Shown: positions 27,278 to 36,267 of the stretch, in pieces
Layout of the letters: every line of letters begins with the position of its first letter
How positions within the stretch are numbered: the first letter of the stretch is position 1
Assembly: GCA_020723085.1 (NCBI GenBank)
Contig: DYJN01000001.1
Location: forward strand, 92,911-156,910
From: Arcobacter sp.
GTDB taxonomy: Bacteria; Acidobacteriota; Terriglobia; Bryobacterales; Bryobacteraceae
Length of the DNA: 64,000 nt
Direction of reading: 5' to 3'
Notes under the pieces: model-generated
What the model saw: the letters and a program-made list of their open reading frames with translations, nothing else
Databases searched by the model: none
Told to the model about the DNA's origin: nothing
Program-made: the position numbers and the translations under genes

Positions 27278-28033
27278 TCAGCTCCTCTCGACAAGCTCTT
27301 GCAGCCTCAAAGCATTCCGCACGGCGCAGCCTCCGGCGTCGTTGTTGAAGTAGGCGTAAACGTCATGCCCGGATGCGGTCCACTCCCGGATCCGCAGCGC
27401 CCATTCGCGCAATTGCGTGTCGGAGTAACTGGAAGCGAACAGCTGCTCGGGTCCGTGAAAACGCAGGTACGCGAACTCCGCAGTCATCTCCAGCGGCGCC
27501 CGCGGATACCGCGACGAGTCCGCCGCCACCAGGGCCGCCCCGTACGCCCGAAGCGTCTCCAGAACGCCTGATTGGAACCACGAAGCGTGCCGGAACTCGA
27601 ATGCCAGCCGCGGCGCCGCGCCGGAGGCGCGCCGGCGCCCGTCAAGAAAGGCCTCCAGCAGGTCCAGCCGGCAGCGGAACGAAGGCGGGAACTGCAACAG
27701 CACCGGCCCGAGCTTCCCGCCCAGCGCCTCGGCTGCGGAAACAAATTCCTGCCACTTTGTTTCCACCCCCTCGAGCCGCATCTCGTGCGTGATGGAACGG
27801 TGCGCCTTCACGGCGAAGACGAACCCCTCCGGCACGGCCTCCGCCTGCTTGCGGAAGGTCTCCGCGCGCTGCATCCGGTAAAAGCTCGCGTTCAGTTCCA
27901 CAGTGCAAAACACCCGCGCGTACAGTCCCAGATAGTCCGCGGATTTCGCTCCCTCCGGATACAGCACGCCGCGCCAGTGGGGGTAAGACCACCCGGAAGT
28001 TCCGATTCGGAGCGTCCCGCGGCGCCTCGGCAA
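27278..28033 (-). CDS. DUF72 domain protein
   Basis: The 251-residue protein has the DUF72 hallmarks: RIGTSGWSYPHWRGVLYPEG at the N-terminus, a conserved NASFYRM segment near residue 50, KAHRSITHE near 75, and the C-terminal DVYAYFNNDAGGCAVRNA. DUF72 proteins have a TIM-barrel fold with endonuclease-IV-like relatives, but no reaction is firmly established. Start is the ATG at 28033. It lies downstream of the molybdopterin-binding gene, with a strong terminator between them, so it is likely transcribed alone. Confidence 0.93.
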   Translation of the reverse strand: MPRRRGTLRIGTSGWSYPHWRGVLYPEGAKSADYLGLYARVFCTVELNASFYRMQRAETFRKQAEAVPEGFVFAVKAHRSITHEMRLEGVETKWQEFVSAAEALGGKLGPVLLQFPPSFRCRLDLLEAFLDGRRRASGAAPRLAFEFRHASWFQSGVLETLRAYGAALVAADSSRYPRAPLEMTAEFAYLRFHGPEQLFASSYSDTQLREWALRIREWTASGHDVYAYFNNDAGGCAVRNALRLQELVERS

Positions 28034-28157
28034 CTTGCCCTGCCTCCCATGCCATCATCGCCCCGTCGTCCCGGCGGCGCCAGCCCGCCCGGCGCCAGGC
28101 TGCGCAGCCGCGGCCCGCCCGGAAGGAAAGCCGGCGGCGGCGGAAGTGCCCGCGAGG

Positions 28158-28198
28158 AAAAAAGCCGGCCGGAAGCCCCTTGCAGGGCTCCCGGCCGG
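28158..28198 (-). terminator. rho-independent terminator
   Basis: On the minus strand an 8-bp CCGGCCGG/CCGGCCGG arm pair, extended by an AGCCC/GGGCT pair around a short loop, is followed by a run of six T (28163 to 28158). It sits 70 bp past the stop of the molybdopterin-binding gene and is the clearest intrinsic terminator in the window. Confidence 0.82.
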
Positions 28199-28267
28199 TG
28201 TGCCACAGGGTCCGCTTCAGGAGGATTCCCCAAGCTGGATCTGATCCCGGAAGGTGCAGGGAGGCAT

Positions 28268-29239
28268 TCAGGCCAGCAGTCCCCCGTGGCCGAGGCAGGC
28301 GATCTCCCAGCCTGAAACCCGGTAGCGGGCCAGCAGCGGCGGGAGAACCAGATCGACGACATTCGGTTTGGCCGAGCGGAAGCAGCCGGGCGCTGAGACA
28401 ATGGGAACGGAATCCCTGTAGCCGAGCATGAGCAGGTTGCCCGGTTCCACCGGGGCCAGATACCGCTCCAGATGCGCCCCCAGCCGCTGCATCGAGCGTC
28501 CGATCACGTCCTCCGGACCCGCGGGCGCCGTGGTCGACGCCACCAGAACCACGTCGGGGTTCATGCGCAGCAGGTAACCCAGGGCTTTCACCACCTCCGC
28601 CTCGTTTTCCGTACACGAAAGCCGGTAACGCGGCTGAATGCCAAACCGCGCCATACGCTGCCGCACCACGGGCTCGAACATCATGCGCGCACGTTCGCCG
28701 TCGTAATGATCGCTGTAAAGCAGAGCAAGCGAGGGATTCCGCACCGGACGCGCCTGCAGCAGCGGCCCGCGCTCGCCTAGCGTGGCAAGGATCACTTCCA
28801 ACTCCTGCCGCGCGACCGCGAACGGCGTGCTCTTCACGGTTGCGATGCGGTCGCCCGCCCGCGCAAAACTGAAGTTGGCCGCCGTCGCGATGACTACGGA
28901 AGACGTGCAATTGACCTGCCGCAGCAGGTCATCGTCTACCAGCACGCACACGTCTTCCGCCGCGTGCAGGTTCGCCCGCCCCCCCGCCGCAGGCCGCACC
29001 TCGGCCGACCCGCACGCCATGGCCGCCGCCACCTGCATGACCGCCTCGTCTTCGGCCACCTCGTCTTCTTCGAGCTCTGTCACCCAGACCGTCCGTAACC
29101 CCTCCGTTTCCAGCAGTTGTACGTCTTCTTCGCTCAGCATGTGCCCCTTGGCGAGCAGTTTCTTTCCACCGGGACGAAAAATCGTGCAGCAGAGAACCCG
29201 GCCGTGGGCCTGACGAACATCGACCGTCTGGGTGCGCAT
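28268..29239 (-). CDS. molybdopterin-binding (MoeA/MogA-like) domain protein
   Basis: The 323-residue protein has an N-terminal region (DVRQAHGRVLCCTI, then GGKKLLAKGHMLSEED) like the MoeA N-terminal domain and a C-terminal MoCF-biosynthesis fold with VASTTAPAGPEDVIG and a GYRDSVPIVSAPGC segment. Such proteins bind molybdopterin during cofactor synthesis. The middle domain is unlike canonical MoeA, so the exact step is unknown. The start at 29239 has a GGAGG ribosome-binding site just upstream; an in-frame extension to 29311 has no such site. Other molybdenum cofactor genes are absent from the window. Confidence 0.8.
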   Translation of the reverse strand: MRTQTVDVRQAHGRVLCCTIFRPGGKKLLAKGHMLSEEDVQLLETEGLRTVWVTELEEDEVAEDEAVMQVAAAMACGSAEVRPAAGGRANLHAAEDVCVLVDDDLLRQVNCTSSVVIATAANFSFARAGDRIATVKSTPFAVARQELEVILATLGERGPLLQARPVRNPSLALLYSDHYDGERARMMFEPVVRQRMARFGIQPRYRLSCTENEAEVVKALGYLLRMNPDVVLVASTTAPAGPEDVIGRSMQRLGAHLERYLAPVEPGNLLMLGYRDSVPIVSAPGCFRSAKPNVVDLVLPPLLARYRVSGWEIACLGHGGLLA

Positions 29240-29354
29240 GGAAACCTCCACGGCCGCGCCACGGAATCCGAGGGCCGCCTGAAAACGGCGCGGTCGCCAT
29301 TCTCGCCACACTAGTGCCGGTTGCCTAGGAAAAATCTCAGGGAAATGCGGTACC

Positions 29355-29366
29355 CCTGGTACCAGG
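29355..29366. promoter_or_regulatory. 12-bp perfect palindrome, possible operator
   Basis: CCTGGTACCAGG is self-complementary and lies in the gap upstream of the molybdopterin-binding gene and downstream of the N-acetylglutamate synthase gene. No cognate regulator is encoded nearby, so it is only a candidate operator. Confidence 0.3.
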
Positions 29367-29378
29367 ATTCCCGCCAGG

Positions 29379-29393
29379 GGCCGCCCGGCGGCC
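29379..29393 (-). terminator. possible terminator of the arg operon
   Basis: A 6-bp GGCCGC/GCGGCC stem with a 3-base loop stands directly after the minus-strand stop at 29395. There is no T-run, so it is a weak call. Confidence 0.35.
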
Positions 29394-29394
29394 G

Positions 29395-29928
29395 CTAGTT
29401 GCCCCGAAACACCGGAATCCGGATCAGCTCGTCAGCATCCGCATCCGCAGCCCGCGCCGCCAGCCCGGCTTCCGGCTTCAGCCACTTCAGCACCGCAATC
29501 TCGTCGCAGGCCTGAAACTTCGGGCAGCGCAGGCAGTCCTTCCAGGCTTTCAGCGGCAGCGCGCCGCGGTCCACCTGACGGTAGCCGAGGCGCGTGAAGA
29601 ACTCCGGCACGTAGGTGAACGCGAACAGCAAATCGAGATCAAAAGAGCGCGCTTCGGCGTCGAGCGCCTCCACCAGAAGCCTGCCGATCCCCGCCCCCTT
29701 CAGCGTCTCGTTCACCGCCAGCGACCGGACTTCCGCCATCGTGGGTCCGTAAAAATGCAGGGCGGCGCAGCCGTGCACGTCTTCTCCGGCTGCCGCCACC
29801 GTGAAATCACGGATGTTTTCCGCCAGCTCGAAGCCGTTGCGCGGCAGCATCAGCCCCTTTGCGGCATAGCCGTTGATCAGGCGCAGGATGCCCGGGATAT
29901 CGCTCATCCGCGCCTTCCGCAGGGTCAC
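29395..29928 (-). CDS. N-acetylglutamate synthase, short GNAT type
   Basis: The 177-residue protein is a stand-alone GNAT acetyltransferase with the acetyl-CoA motif GAGIGRLLVEAL near residue 80 and the C-terminal Cys-containing segment CLRCPKFQACDEIAV typical of the short N-acetylglutamate synthases. It would make N-acetylglutamate from glutamate and acetyl-CoA, the first step of arginine synthesis. It lacks the amino-acid-kinase-like domain of classical ArgA. Its start overlaps the argB stop by 4 bp, and argC precedes argB, which supports the role. Confidence 0.9.
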   Translation of the reverse strand: MTLRKARMSDIPGILRLINGYAAKGLMLPRNGFELAENIRDFTVAAAGEDVHGCAALHFYGPTMAEVRSLAVNETLKGAGIGRLLVEALDAEARSFDLDLLFAFTYVPEFFTRLGYRQVDRGALPLKAWKDCLRCPKFQACDEIAVLKWLKPEAGLAARAADADADELIRIPVFRGN

Positions 29929-30725
29929 TCGTCTTCCTCCTCGTCCTCCGGCTCCCAGTCCCAGCTCAGCCGGGTGCCCGCCGCCCCGCCCGTCGTGAGG
30001 CGGTCGAGAATGCCCGACGCGGCGCCAGGCGCGATGACGACCTCGGAGACGCCCTGATCCACCGCCTCGCAGGCTGCCTCCAGCTTCGCCTGCATGCCGC
30101 CCGCCGCCACGCCGCTTGCGATCAGCTTCTTCGCGTCGTCAGGCGTCAGGTGCGACAGGATCGCCCCGCCCGCTCCACGCACGCCTTCCACGTCCGTCAG
30201 GAACAGCAGCCGGTCAGCGCCGAAGGCGATGGCCAGCGCCGAAGCCATCTGATCGGCATTCACGTTGTAGATGCGGCCATCAGCGTCGCCCGCGACGCAC
30301 GCCACCACGGGCAGGAAGCCGGCCTCGGTGAGCGCCTCGAGCAGCTCCGCGTTGACCCGCGTGATGCGCCCCACGGCGCCAAGCTCCGCGCTCATCTGCC
30401 GCGCCTCAGCCAGCTTCGCGTCGATGCCGCTCAGACCCACCGCCGGCGCGCCTTCCGCCACCAGCGCCGCCACCAGTTGCTTGTTCACGCTCCCGGCGAA
30501 GATCTTGAGCACGGCGTCCAGCACTTCGGGCGTGGTCACCCGCAGCCCGTTCACAAAGCGGCTCTCCACTCCGCGCTCTTCCAGAAACTTCGTCATCTGC
30601 CTGCCGCCGCCGTGCACCACCACCGGCTGCGTACCCGCAGGCAGAGCGGCAATCTGAGCCGCCAGCGGCTTCAGCGTCTTCGGCTGATCCAGCAGCGTTC
30701 CGCCAAGCTTGATTACCATGCGCAT
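29925..30725 (-). CDS. argB: acetylglutamate kinase
   Basis: A 266-residue amino-acid kinase that phosphorylates N-acetylglutamate with ATP, step 2 of arginine synthesis. IKLGGTLLD at the N-terminus binds phosphate, VVHGGGRQMTKFLEERG the substrate, and YNVNADQMASALA is conserved in ArgB. A short acidic tail (EPEDEEEDE) is unusual. The gene overlaps argC upstream by 13 bp and the acetyltransferase gene downstream by 4 bp, so the three are one operon. Confidence 0.96.
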   Translation of the reverse strand: MRMVIKLGGTLLDQPKTLKPLAAQIAALPAGTQPVVVHGGGRQMTKFLEERGVESRFVNGLRVTTPEVLDAVLKIFAGSVNKQLVAALVAEGAPAVGLSGIDAKLAEARQMSAELGAVGRITRVNAELLEALTEAGFLPVVACVAGDADGRIYNVNADQMASALAIAFGADRLLFLTDVEGVRGAGGAILSHLTPDDAKKLIASGVAAGGMQAKLEAACEAVDQGVSEVVIAPGAASGILDRLTTGGAAGTRLSWDWEPEDEEEDE

Positions 30726-31729
30726 GACAATCCCTCCGTCTCGGGGAGGCCGAGCATCAGGTTCAGGTTCTGCACCGCCTGCCCGGCGGCTCCTTTGCCG
30801 AGGTTGTCAATGCAGGCTACCACGACGGCGCGCCGTGCCGCATCGTCCAGCCGGAAGCCGATCAGGCACAGGTTCGTATGCTGAACGGGCCGCAGATCCG
30901 GAACCGTGCCCGGCGCGTACAGCTTCACGAAAGGCTCGCCCGCGTAGGCGCGCTGATATTCTTCCAGCAACCGCTCCGCCGTGACGCCTTCGGCGGGGCG
31001 GAAATAGATCGTTTCCAGGATCCCGCGATGGATGGGCAGCAGATGCGCCGTGAAGCTGAATTCGCGCTCTTCCAGCCCGCTCGTCAGCAGCACCTCAGGC
31101 ACGTGCCGGTGGCCGAGAATGGAATAAGCGCTGAAGTTCTCCGTCACCTCGCAGAAGCTCGTCTTCAGCGACGGCTTGCGCCCCGCGCCGCTGACGCCGC
31201 TCTTGGCGTCGCAAACTACTCCGCAGGCGCGGTCGATCACTCCCGCCGCCGCCAGCGGGCGCAGCGCCAGGTTCGCCGCCGTCGGATAACACCCCGGATT
31301 GGCCACCAGCCGCGCCCCCTTCACCTGCTCGCGCGTAAATTCCGGCAGCCCGTAGACCGCCTCTGCCAGCAGCCCGGGCTGCGTGTGCTCCTCCTTGTAC
31401 CATCGCCGGTACCGCTCCACCGTCCGCAGCCGGAACGCGCCGCTCAGGTCGATCACCCGCATGCCCGCATCCAGAAACTCCGGCGCAAGCTGCATGCTCA
31501 CATCCGCAGGCGTCGCCAGCAGCACCACCTCCACCCCCGCGCCCCGCGCCGCTTCCGCAGCGGCGGCGATCCGCTCCGGTCCCTTCCAGCCCAGCGGGTG
31601 CGCCTCCGGCGCCGCATCCGCGCGGTGCTCCATCAGCACGGGCTCGACGCTCGGGTGCGCCGCCAGGATCTTCACAAGTTCCATTCCGCTGTACCCGCGG
31701 AAGCCCACAATGCCGGCACGGATCTTCAT
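30713..31729 (-). CDS. argC: N-acetyl-gamma-glutamyl-phosphate reductase
   Basis: The 338-residue NADPH-dependent enzyme reduces N-acetylglutamyl phosphate to the semialdehyde, step 3 of arginine synthesis. GFRGYSGMEL near residue 9 is the nucleotide loop, and NPGCYPTAA places the catalytic Cys at residue 147. HRHVPEV in the C-terminal half is also conserved. It is the first gene of the argC-argB-acetyltransferase operon; the AT-rich palindromic promoter region lies directly upstream. Confidence 0.96.
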   Translation of the reverse strand: MKIRAGIVGFRGYSGMELVKILAAHPSVEPVLMEHRADAAPEAHPLGWKGPERIAAAAEAARGAGVEVVLLATPADVSMQLAPEFLDAGMRVIDLSGAFRLRTVERYRRWYKEEHTQPGLLAEAVYGLPEFTREQVKGARLVANPGCYPTAANLALRPLAAAGVIDRACGVVCDAKSGVSGAGRKPSLKTSFCEVTENFSAYSILGHRHVPEVLLTSGLEEREFSFTAHLLPIHRGILETIYFRPAEGVTAERLLEEYQRAYAGEPFVKLYAPGTVPDLRPVQHTNLCLIGFRLDDAARRAVVVACIDNLGKGAAGQAVQNLNLMLGLPETEGLSCAW

Positions 31730-31740
31730 GGCTTGGTTAT

Positions 31741-31765
31741 TTATTCACCTTACTGAATAATTATA
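31741..31765 (-). promoter_or_regulatory. promoter/operator of the arg operon (ArgR-like palindrome)
   Basis: A perfect 7-bp inverted repeat, TTATTCA-6-TGAATAA (31741-31760), stands 12 bp upstream of the argC ATG in an AT-rich patch of an otherwise GC-rich region. On the minus strand a perfect TATAAT (31765-31760) overlaps its edge and fits a -10 element; no good -35 is seen. TGAAT/ATTCA half-sites are the core of ArgR boxes in other bacteria, though here they face the opposite way from the E. coli consensus, so ArgR control is inferred. Confidence 0.6.
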
Positions 31766-31852
31766 ACAGCCACTGCCGGACCTGGAGCCCAAAAAAGTGG
31801 CCGGAGGCGGACTTGTCCCGCCCCTTGCCCTACACATGACTCGGAGCAGCCC

Positions 31853-32335
31853 TCACTGCTGTTCGGATACCGAGCGCTCCGCCAGATCCCCAATCAGCGG
31901 CAGGCGGACGTCCTCGCCGGCGTTGACCCGGACCATCATGTAGATCCAGACGCCCAGCACAGCGAGTTTCATGGCGCCGCCGGCGAACTTGAGGGCTGGC
32001 GTATAGCCTGTCATGGGGCCAAAAACCCAGTCGGCGAACAGCCACACGACGAACAGGTAGAGTCCCTGGAAGGCATGGAAACGCACCGTGCGGTCTTCAC
32101 GGAACCGCTCGCTCGCCAGCACGACGATGCTCATGATCCAGCCCGCGAGGGGCACATAGCACAGCAGCGCCGCGCGCCTGCGCGGCAGGCGGGACAGGAA
32201 ATCTTCCGCTCTGTTCTGTCCGCCGGCGGACCTGCCGGGGGGAGGGGGTGCGCCGGCACGCTGGGGCGCGCCGCAGGCGGGGCAATAGAGAGCCTGTTCA
32301 TCCACCTGAGCGCCGCACTGCGTGCAGAAGGGCAT
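31853..32335 (-). CDS. zinc-ribbon DUF4870-like membrane protein
   Basis: The 160-residue protein begins MPFCTQCGAQVDEQALYCPACGAP, a zinc ribbon with two CxxC pairs, then a Pro/Gly linker and about three membrane helices with FHAFQGLYLF and VRLPLIGDLAE, motifs seen in DUF4870/Tic20-like proteins. I moved the start to 32335 because the longer in-frame upstream stretch has no protein character. It is divergent from the MBL-fold gene. Function unknown. Confidence 0.75.
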   Translation of the reverse strand: MPFCTQCGAQVDEQALYCPACGAPQRAGAPPPPGRSAGGQNRAEDFLSRLPRRRAALLCYVPLAGWIMSIVVLASERFREDRTVRFHAFQGLYLFVVWLFADWVFGPMTGYTPALKFAGGAMKLAVLGVWIYMMVRVNAGEDVRLPLIGDLAERSVSEQQ

Positions 32336-32411
32336 CCGTCGTTTCCCGTAGTGTACTACGAGGCTTCTGTAACAAAAGTTCCCCGGGTGTAGCCCATGAT
32401 AAGATGCCGGC

Positions 32412-33419
32412 ATGCTGCGGATCGTTGCCTTGCTCGCCTGCTCGGCGGCTGCCTCGGGGCTGCCGGCGCAGCCCCTCAAAATGGTTTTTGTTGACACGGA
32501 AGGCGGTCAGGCGACCCTGATCCTCACTCCTCGCGGAGAATCGCTGCTTGTGGATGCGGGTTTCCCGGGCAACAACGGGCGGGACTCGGACCGGATCGTC
32601 GCGGCGGCTCGGAAGCTCGGGCTCCAGCGCATCGACTGGCTGCTGGTGACGCACTACCACCTGGATCACGTCGGCGGGGTGCCGGAGCTGGCGGCCAAAT
32701 TCCCCATCGGCACGTTCATCGACCACGGAGACAACACGGAGACCTCCCCGCAGGCCAGGGCGCTTGAGGAAGCCTACCGCAAAGTGCTTGCCACCGGAGC
32801 CAGACGCATGACGGTCAAGCCGGGCGACGTGCTCCCGCTGAAAGATGTCCGGATCGAGATCGTCGCGGCGCGGGGCGAAAGGATCGCCAAGGCCATCCGG
32901 GGCGGCGGTCAGAAGAATCCGCTCTGTGCCACGGCGGAACGCAAGGCTGACGATCCAACGGAAAACGCGCGCTCCATCGGCTTCATCCTCACCTTTGGCC
33001 GGTTCCGTTTTGCCGATCTTGCCGATCTGACCTGGAACAAGGAACTCGAACTCGCCTGTCCGGAGCACCTTATCGGTCCGGTGGACCTCTACCTGACCAC
33101 GCATCACGGACTCGACCAGAGCGGCTGCCCGCAGATCGTCCACGGGATGCGCCCCCGCGTCGCCATCATGAACAACGGCGCCCGCAAAGGCGGCTCGCCC
33201 TCGGCGTGGCGCATCGTCTCCTCTTCACCGGGGCTCGAGGACCTCTGGCAGCTCCACTATTCTCTGGCAGGCGGAAAAGAGGCCAACGTGGCCGAAGAGC
33301 GGATCGCCAACCTCGAGCCTGACTGCCAGGGCTTCGGCATTGAAGTGGAGGCGGCGCGGGACCGCGTGATCGTGGTGCGCAACCAGCGCAACAATTACTC
33401 CAAAACGTACCGCCCGTGA
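32412..33419 (+). CDS. secreted MBL-fold metallohydrolase
   Basis: The 335-residue protein has a signal peptide (MLRIVALLACSAAASGLPAQ) and a metallo-beta-lactamase fold with the metal ligands HYHLDH at residues 81-86. The layout (KMVFVDTEGGQATLILTP at the start, LVDAG near 47) resembles the ComEC-like competence/exonuclease-type MBL proteins and not true beta-lactamases. It probably hydrolyses a phosphoester or lactone in the periplasm; the substrate is unknown. It is followed by the acylation cluster with a 39-bp gap. Confidence 0.85.
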   Translation: MLRIVALLACSAAASGLPAQPLKMVFVDTEGGQATLILTPRGESLLVDAGFPGNNGRDSDRIVAAARKLGLQRIDWLLVTHYHLDHVGGVPELAAKFPIGTFIDHGDNTETSPQARALEEAYRKVLATGARRMTVKPGDVLPLKDVRIEIVAARGERIAKAIRGGGQKNPLCATAERKADDPTENARSIGFILTFGRFRFADLADLTWNKELELACPEHLIGPVDLYLTTHHGLDQSGCPQIVHGMRPRVAIMNNGARKGGSPSAWRIVSSSPGLEDLWQLHYSLAGGKEANVAEERIANLEPDCQGFGIEVEAARDRVIVVRNQRNNYSKTYRP

Positions 33420-33458
33420 CCGCGCGCTGGATAAAATAGAGAACACACGCCCGCGGGC

Positions 33459-34871
33459 GTGCGCATGCTCCTCTCAAGTTCTGTCTATTTCGTTTTCCTT
33501 GCCGGGGTCTTCTTCCTCTACTGGCCGCTGGCGCGGTGGCGCACGGCGTCAGTGGCGGTTCTGTTGTTCGCCAACCTCTTTTTCTACGCCAAGTGGGACC
33601 TGCACTACCTGGCGTTGATCCCCTCGGCGGCGTTCCTCGACTACCTCATCGGCCTCGGCCTTGGCGCCAGCCGCAGCCGCCCGTTGCGGCGCCTGTTGGT
33701 GACGGCGAGCATTGTTTTGAATCTCGGCCTGCTGGCGGCGTTCAAGTACATGCCCTTCTTCCTCGGCGCCTGGGCCGCCGCCGCGGGCGGCAAGGCGCCC
33801 GAATGGCACTGGGTCTTCCCGCTGGGCCTCTCCTTCTACTGCTTCCAGGCGATGACCTACACCATCGACCTCTACCGCCGCGATGGCAAGCCCGTGCGCA
33901 GCCTGCTGGCGCACATGACCGCGGTCACCTTCTTCCCTACCACGCTGAGCGGCCCCATCACGCGCGTGCTGGCGCTGGCGCCGCAACTGGAAAAGAAGGA
34001 CAAGACGGTCCTGCCCGAGGACAGCGGGCGCGCCTTCTGGCGCATCGGACTCGGGCTTCTGAAAAAGTTCCTCATCGCCGACTATCTGGCGGAAAACCTC
34101 GTCAACCGCGTCTTCGACACGCCGGGGCTGTACACCGGCATGGAGACCCTGATCGGCGTCTACGCCTACGCCGCTCAGCTCTACTATGACTTCTCCGGCT
34201 ACACGGACATCGCCATCGGCAGCGCGCTCCTGCTGGGCATCCGGCTGCCGGAGAACTTCAACCGCCCCTATCTGGCGCTGAATATCAGCGAGTTCTGGCG
34301 GCGCTGGCACATCAGCCTGTCCAACTGGCTGCGGGATTACCTTTACTTCTCGCTGCCAGGGCTCCGGTCGAAGCGGAAATGGCCCGCCTACGGGAATCTC
34401 TTCGTGACCATGCTGCTCGGCGGGCTGTGGCACGGTCCCGCCTGGACGTTCGTCGTCTGGGGCGCGCTGCATGGCGTTGCGCTGGCCATTCACCACGGCT
34501 TCCGCGCCGCGCGCGGCAATCCCCCGCCCGGCGGCTGGCCCGCACGGCTCCTGAGCCGGCTGCTGACGGCGCACTTCGTGATCTTCGCGTGGATCTTCTT
34601 CCGTGCATCGTCGCTCGAAAACGCCTTCGAGGTGCTCGGCAGGATCGGATCCCTCACGGTCAGCTTCGCCAACATCTCGCTTCCCATTGCGGTGGTCCTG
34701 CTCATCGCCGTGGCGGCGCACTACCTGCCCAAGCGGTGGGCCGGGTGGTGCGCGGCTCTTTACGCGCGCTCGCCGTTTTACGCGCAGGCGGCGGCGCTGG
34801 CGCTGCTCGTGCTGGCTATCGAATATGTCGCCATCACGGGCGCGGCGCCGTTCCTGTACACGCAGTTCTGA
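33459..34871 (+). CDS. MBOAT-family membrane O-acyltransferase (AlgI/DltB-like)
   Basis: The 470-residue polytopic protein matches the MBOAT family. The catalytic His is His325 in LWHGPAWTF, followed by a second conserved His338 in ALHG; FWRRWHISLSNWLRDYLY is the PF03062 signature. AlgI-type proteins move acyl groups across the inner membrane onto exported sugars, and DltB does so from an acyl carrier protein. Start is GTG at 33459, with an ATG two codons inside as an alternative. It heads a run of five co-directional genes with an SGNH pair, an ACP and a KASIII-like gene, which suggests carrier-dependent surface O-acylation. Confidence 0.93.
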   Translation: MRMLLSSSVYFVFLAGVFFLYWPLARWRTASVAVLLFANLFFYAKWDLHYLALIPSAAFLDYLIGLGLGASRSRPLRRLLVTASIVLNLGLLAAFKYMPFFLGAWAAAAGGKAPEWHWVFPLGLSFYCFQAMTYTIDLYRRDGKPVRSLLAHMTAVTFFPTTLSGPITRVLALAPQLEKKDKTVLPEDSGRAFWRIGLGLLKKFLIADYLAENLVNRVFDTPGLYTGMETLIGVYAYAAQLYYDFSGYTDIAIGSALLLGIRLPENFNRPYLALNISEFWRRWHISLSNWLRDYLYFSLPGLRSKRKWPAYGNLFVTMLLGGLWHGPAWTFVVWGALHGVALAIHHGFRAARGNPPPGGWPARLLSRLLTAHFVIFAWIFFRASSLENAFEVLGRIGSLTVSFANISLPIAVVLLIAVAAHYLPKRWAGWCAALYARSPFYAQAAALALLVLAIEYVAITGAAPFLYTQF

Positions 34872-34878
34872 GGATGCT

Positions 34879-36267
34879 ATGAGACCGCCCTGGCCCCTGA
34901 AACCCCTCGTGGTGCTGGTCACGTTCGGCCTGCTGATCACGCTGCCGCAGTACATTCCGCAGTGGTACAACTGGCGCGTCTATGAATGGCGCTCGGCCTC
35001 TTCACTGTTCGATTTCCAGCCCCGGATGCGGAAGGCGAACCCGGTGGAAGAGGAGCTCGCCCGGCTCCGTCCAGCCGCGCCTCAGCCCGGGCAGGATCCG
35101 CTGAAGATCGCCGACCCGCACGGGGCGATGGAAGCGTTCTACGCGAGCCTCCTGCGCACGGAGCGCGGCGAGTCCGGCGCCGTGACGCGCATTTTGCACT
35201 ACGGCGATTCGCCCGTCACCGCCGATCTGATCACCGCCGACGCCCGTTCCCTGTTGCAGGACCGCTTCGGCGACGCCGGGCACGGCGCCTATCTGATCGC
35301 CAAACCCTGGGCCTGGTATGCTCATCGCGGCGTCGATGTCAAAGCCGGCGGCTGGAAGGCCGATCCCGCCACGCTGCGCGGCCAGAAGGACGGCTGGTAC
35401 GGCCTGGGCGGCGTCAGCTTCACCGGCGACACCGGCGCATACAGCAGGCTCCGCCTGAAGCGGCCCGGCCACACCCGGCTGACCCTCTCCTACGTGGCGC
35501 AGCCCGGCGGCGGAGATCTCTGGATTCTGGCCGGGGACATCGAAGCCGGCGTGCTGGACACGGCTGCCCCGGAGACGGCGGCCGCTCAGCAGACGTTCGA
35601 CATTCCGCCGGAGGCGCAGGAGATCGAAATCCGCGTCACCCGCGGCCCCGTGCGCCTGTTCCAGGTGGAGTTGTTCAAGCCCAATCCCGGCATCGTCTAC
35701 GACAGCATCGGCTTGAACGGCACCTGGGCCGGCGTTCTCGCCTGGCACATGAACGCCCGCCATTGGGCCGGACAGTTGCGGCAGGCGCGGCCGAATCTCG
35801 TCATCATTCAATACGGAACCAACGAGAGCGGCTACCGCAAGTACATTGACTCCACGTACCCGCGGGATGTCAGGGAGATCATCGCCCGTGTCCGCGCAGC
35901 CGTGCCGGAGGCATCCATCCTGATCATGAGCCCCATGGACCGTGGCGTGCGCGAAGACAGCGGCGTCATCGGCACCGTGCCTTCCATCCCCCATTTGGTG
36001 GCTGTGCAGGCCAAGCTGGCCGCGGAAAACGGATGCGCCTTCTTCAATACGTTTGAAGCCATGGGAGGCCCGGGCACCATGGGCAAGTGGTACATGGCCG
36101 AACCCCGCCTCGTCAGCGCGGACTTCATCCACCCCCTGCCCGCCGGAGGGCGCATCGTGGGCACGCTGCTTTACAATGCCCTTATGGACGGCTTCAACGC
36201 CTACAAGCTGCGGCTGCTGCGCCAGACCGTCGCCGCGGACCGACAGCCCGGGACGGTCAAGCCCTGA
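34879..36267 (+). CDS. membrane-anchored SGNH/GDSL acyl-handling protein
   Basis: The 462-residue protein has one N-terminal membrane helix (about 8-25) and then a periplasmic SGNH domain. HYGDSP holds the block I Asp-Ser (residues 110-111), QYGTNESGY the block III Asn near 315, and DFIHPLPAGG the block V Asp/His (about 415 and 418). A beta-rich insert sits between blocks I and III. In alginate or peptidoglycan acetylation, SGNH partners (AlgJ/AlgX-like) hand the acyl group from MBOAT to the polymer. It follows the MBOAT gene by 7 bp. Confidence 0.88.
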   Translation: MRPPWPLKPLVVLVTFGLLITLPQYIPQWYNWRVYEWRSASSLFDFQPRMRKANPVEEELARLRPAAPQPGQDPLKIADPHGAMEAFYASLLRTERGESGAVTRILHYGDSPVTADLITADARSLLQDRFGDAGHGAYLIAKPWAWYAHRGVDVKAGGWKADPATLRGQKDGWYGLGGVSFTGDTGAYSRLRLKRPGHTRLTLSYVAQPGGGDLWILAGDIEAGVLDTAAPETAAAQQTFDIPPEAQEIEIRVTRGPVRLFQVELFKPNPGIVYDSIGLNGTWAGVLAWHMNARHWAGQLRQARPNLVIIQYGTNESGYRKYIDSTYPRDVREIIARVRAAVPEASILIMSPMDRGVREDSGVIGTVPSIPHLVAVQAKLAAENGCAFFNTFEAMGGPGTMGKWYMAEPRLVSADFIHPLPAGGRIVGTLLYNALMDGFNAYKLRLLRQTVAADRQPGTVKP

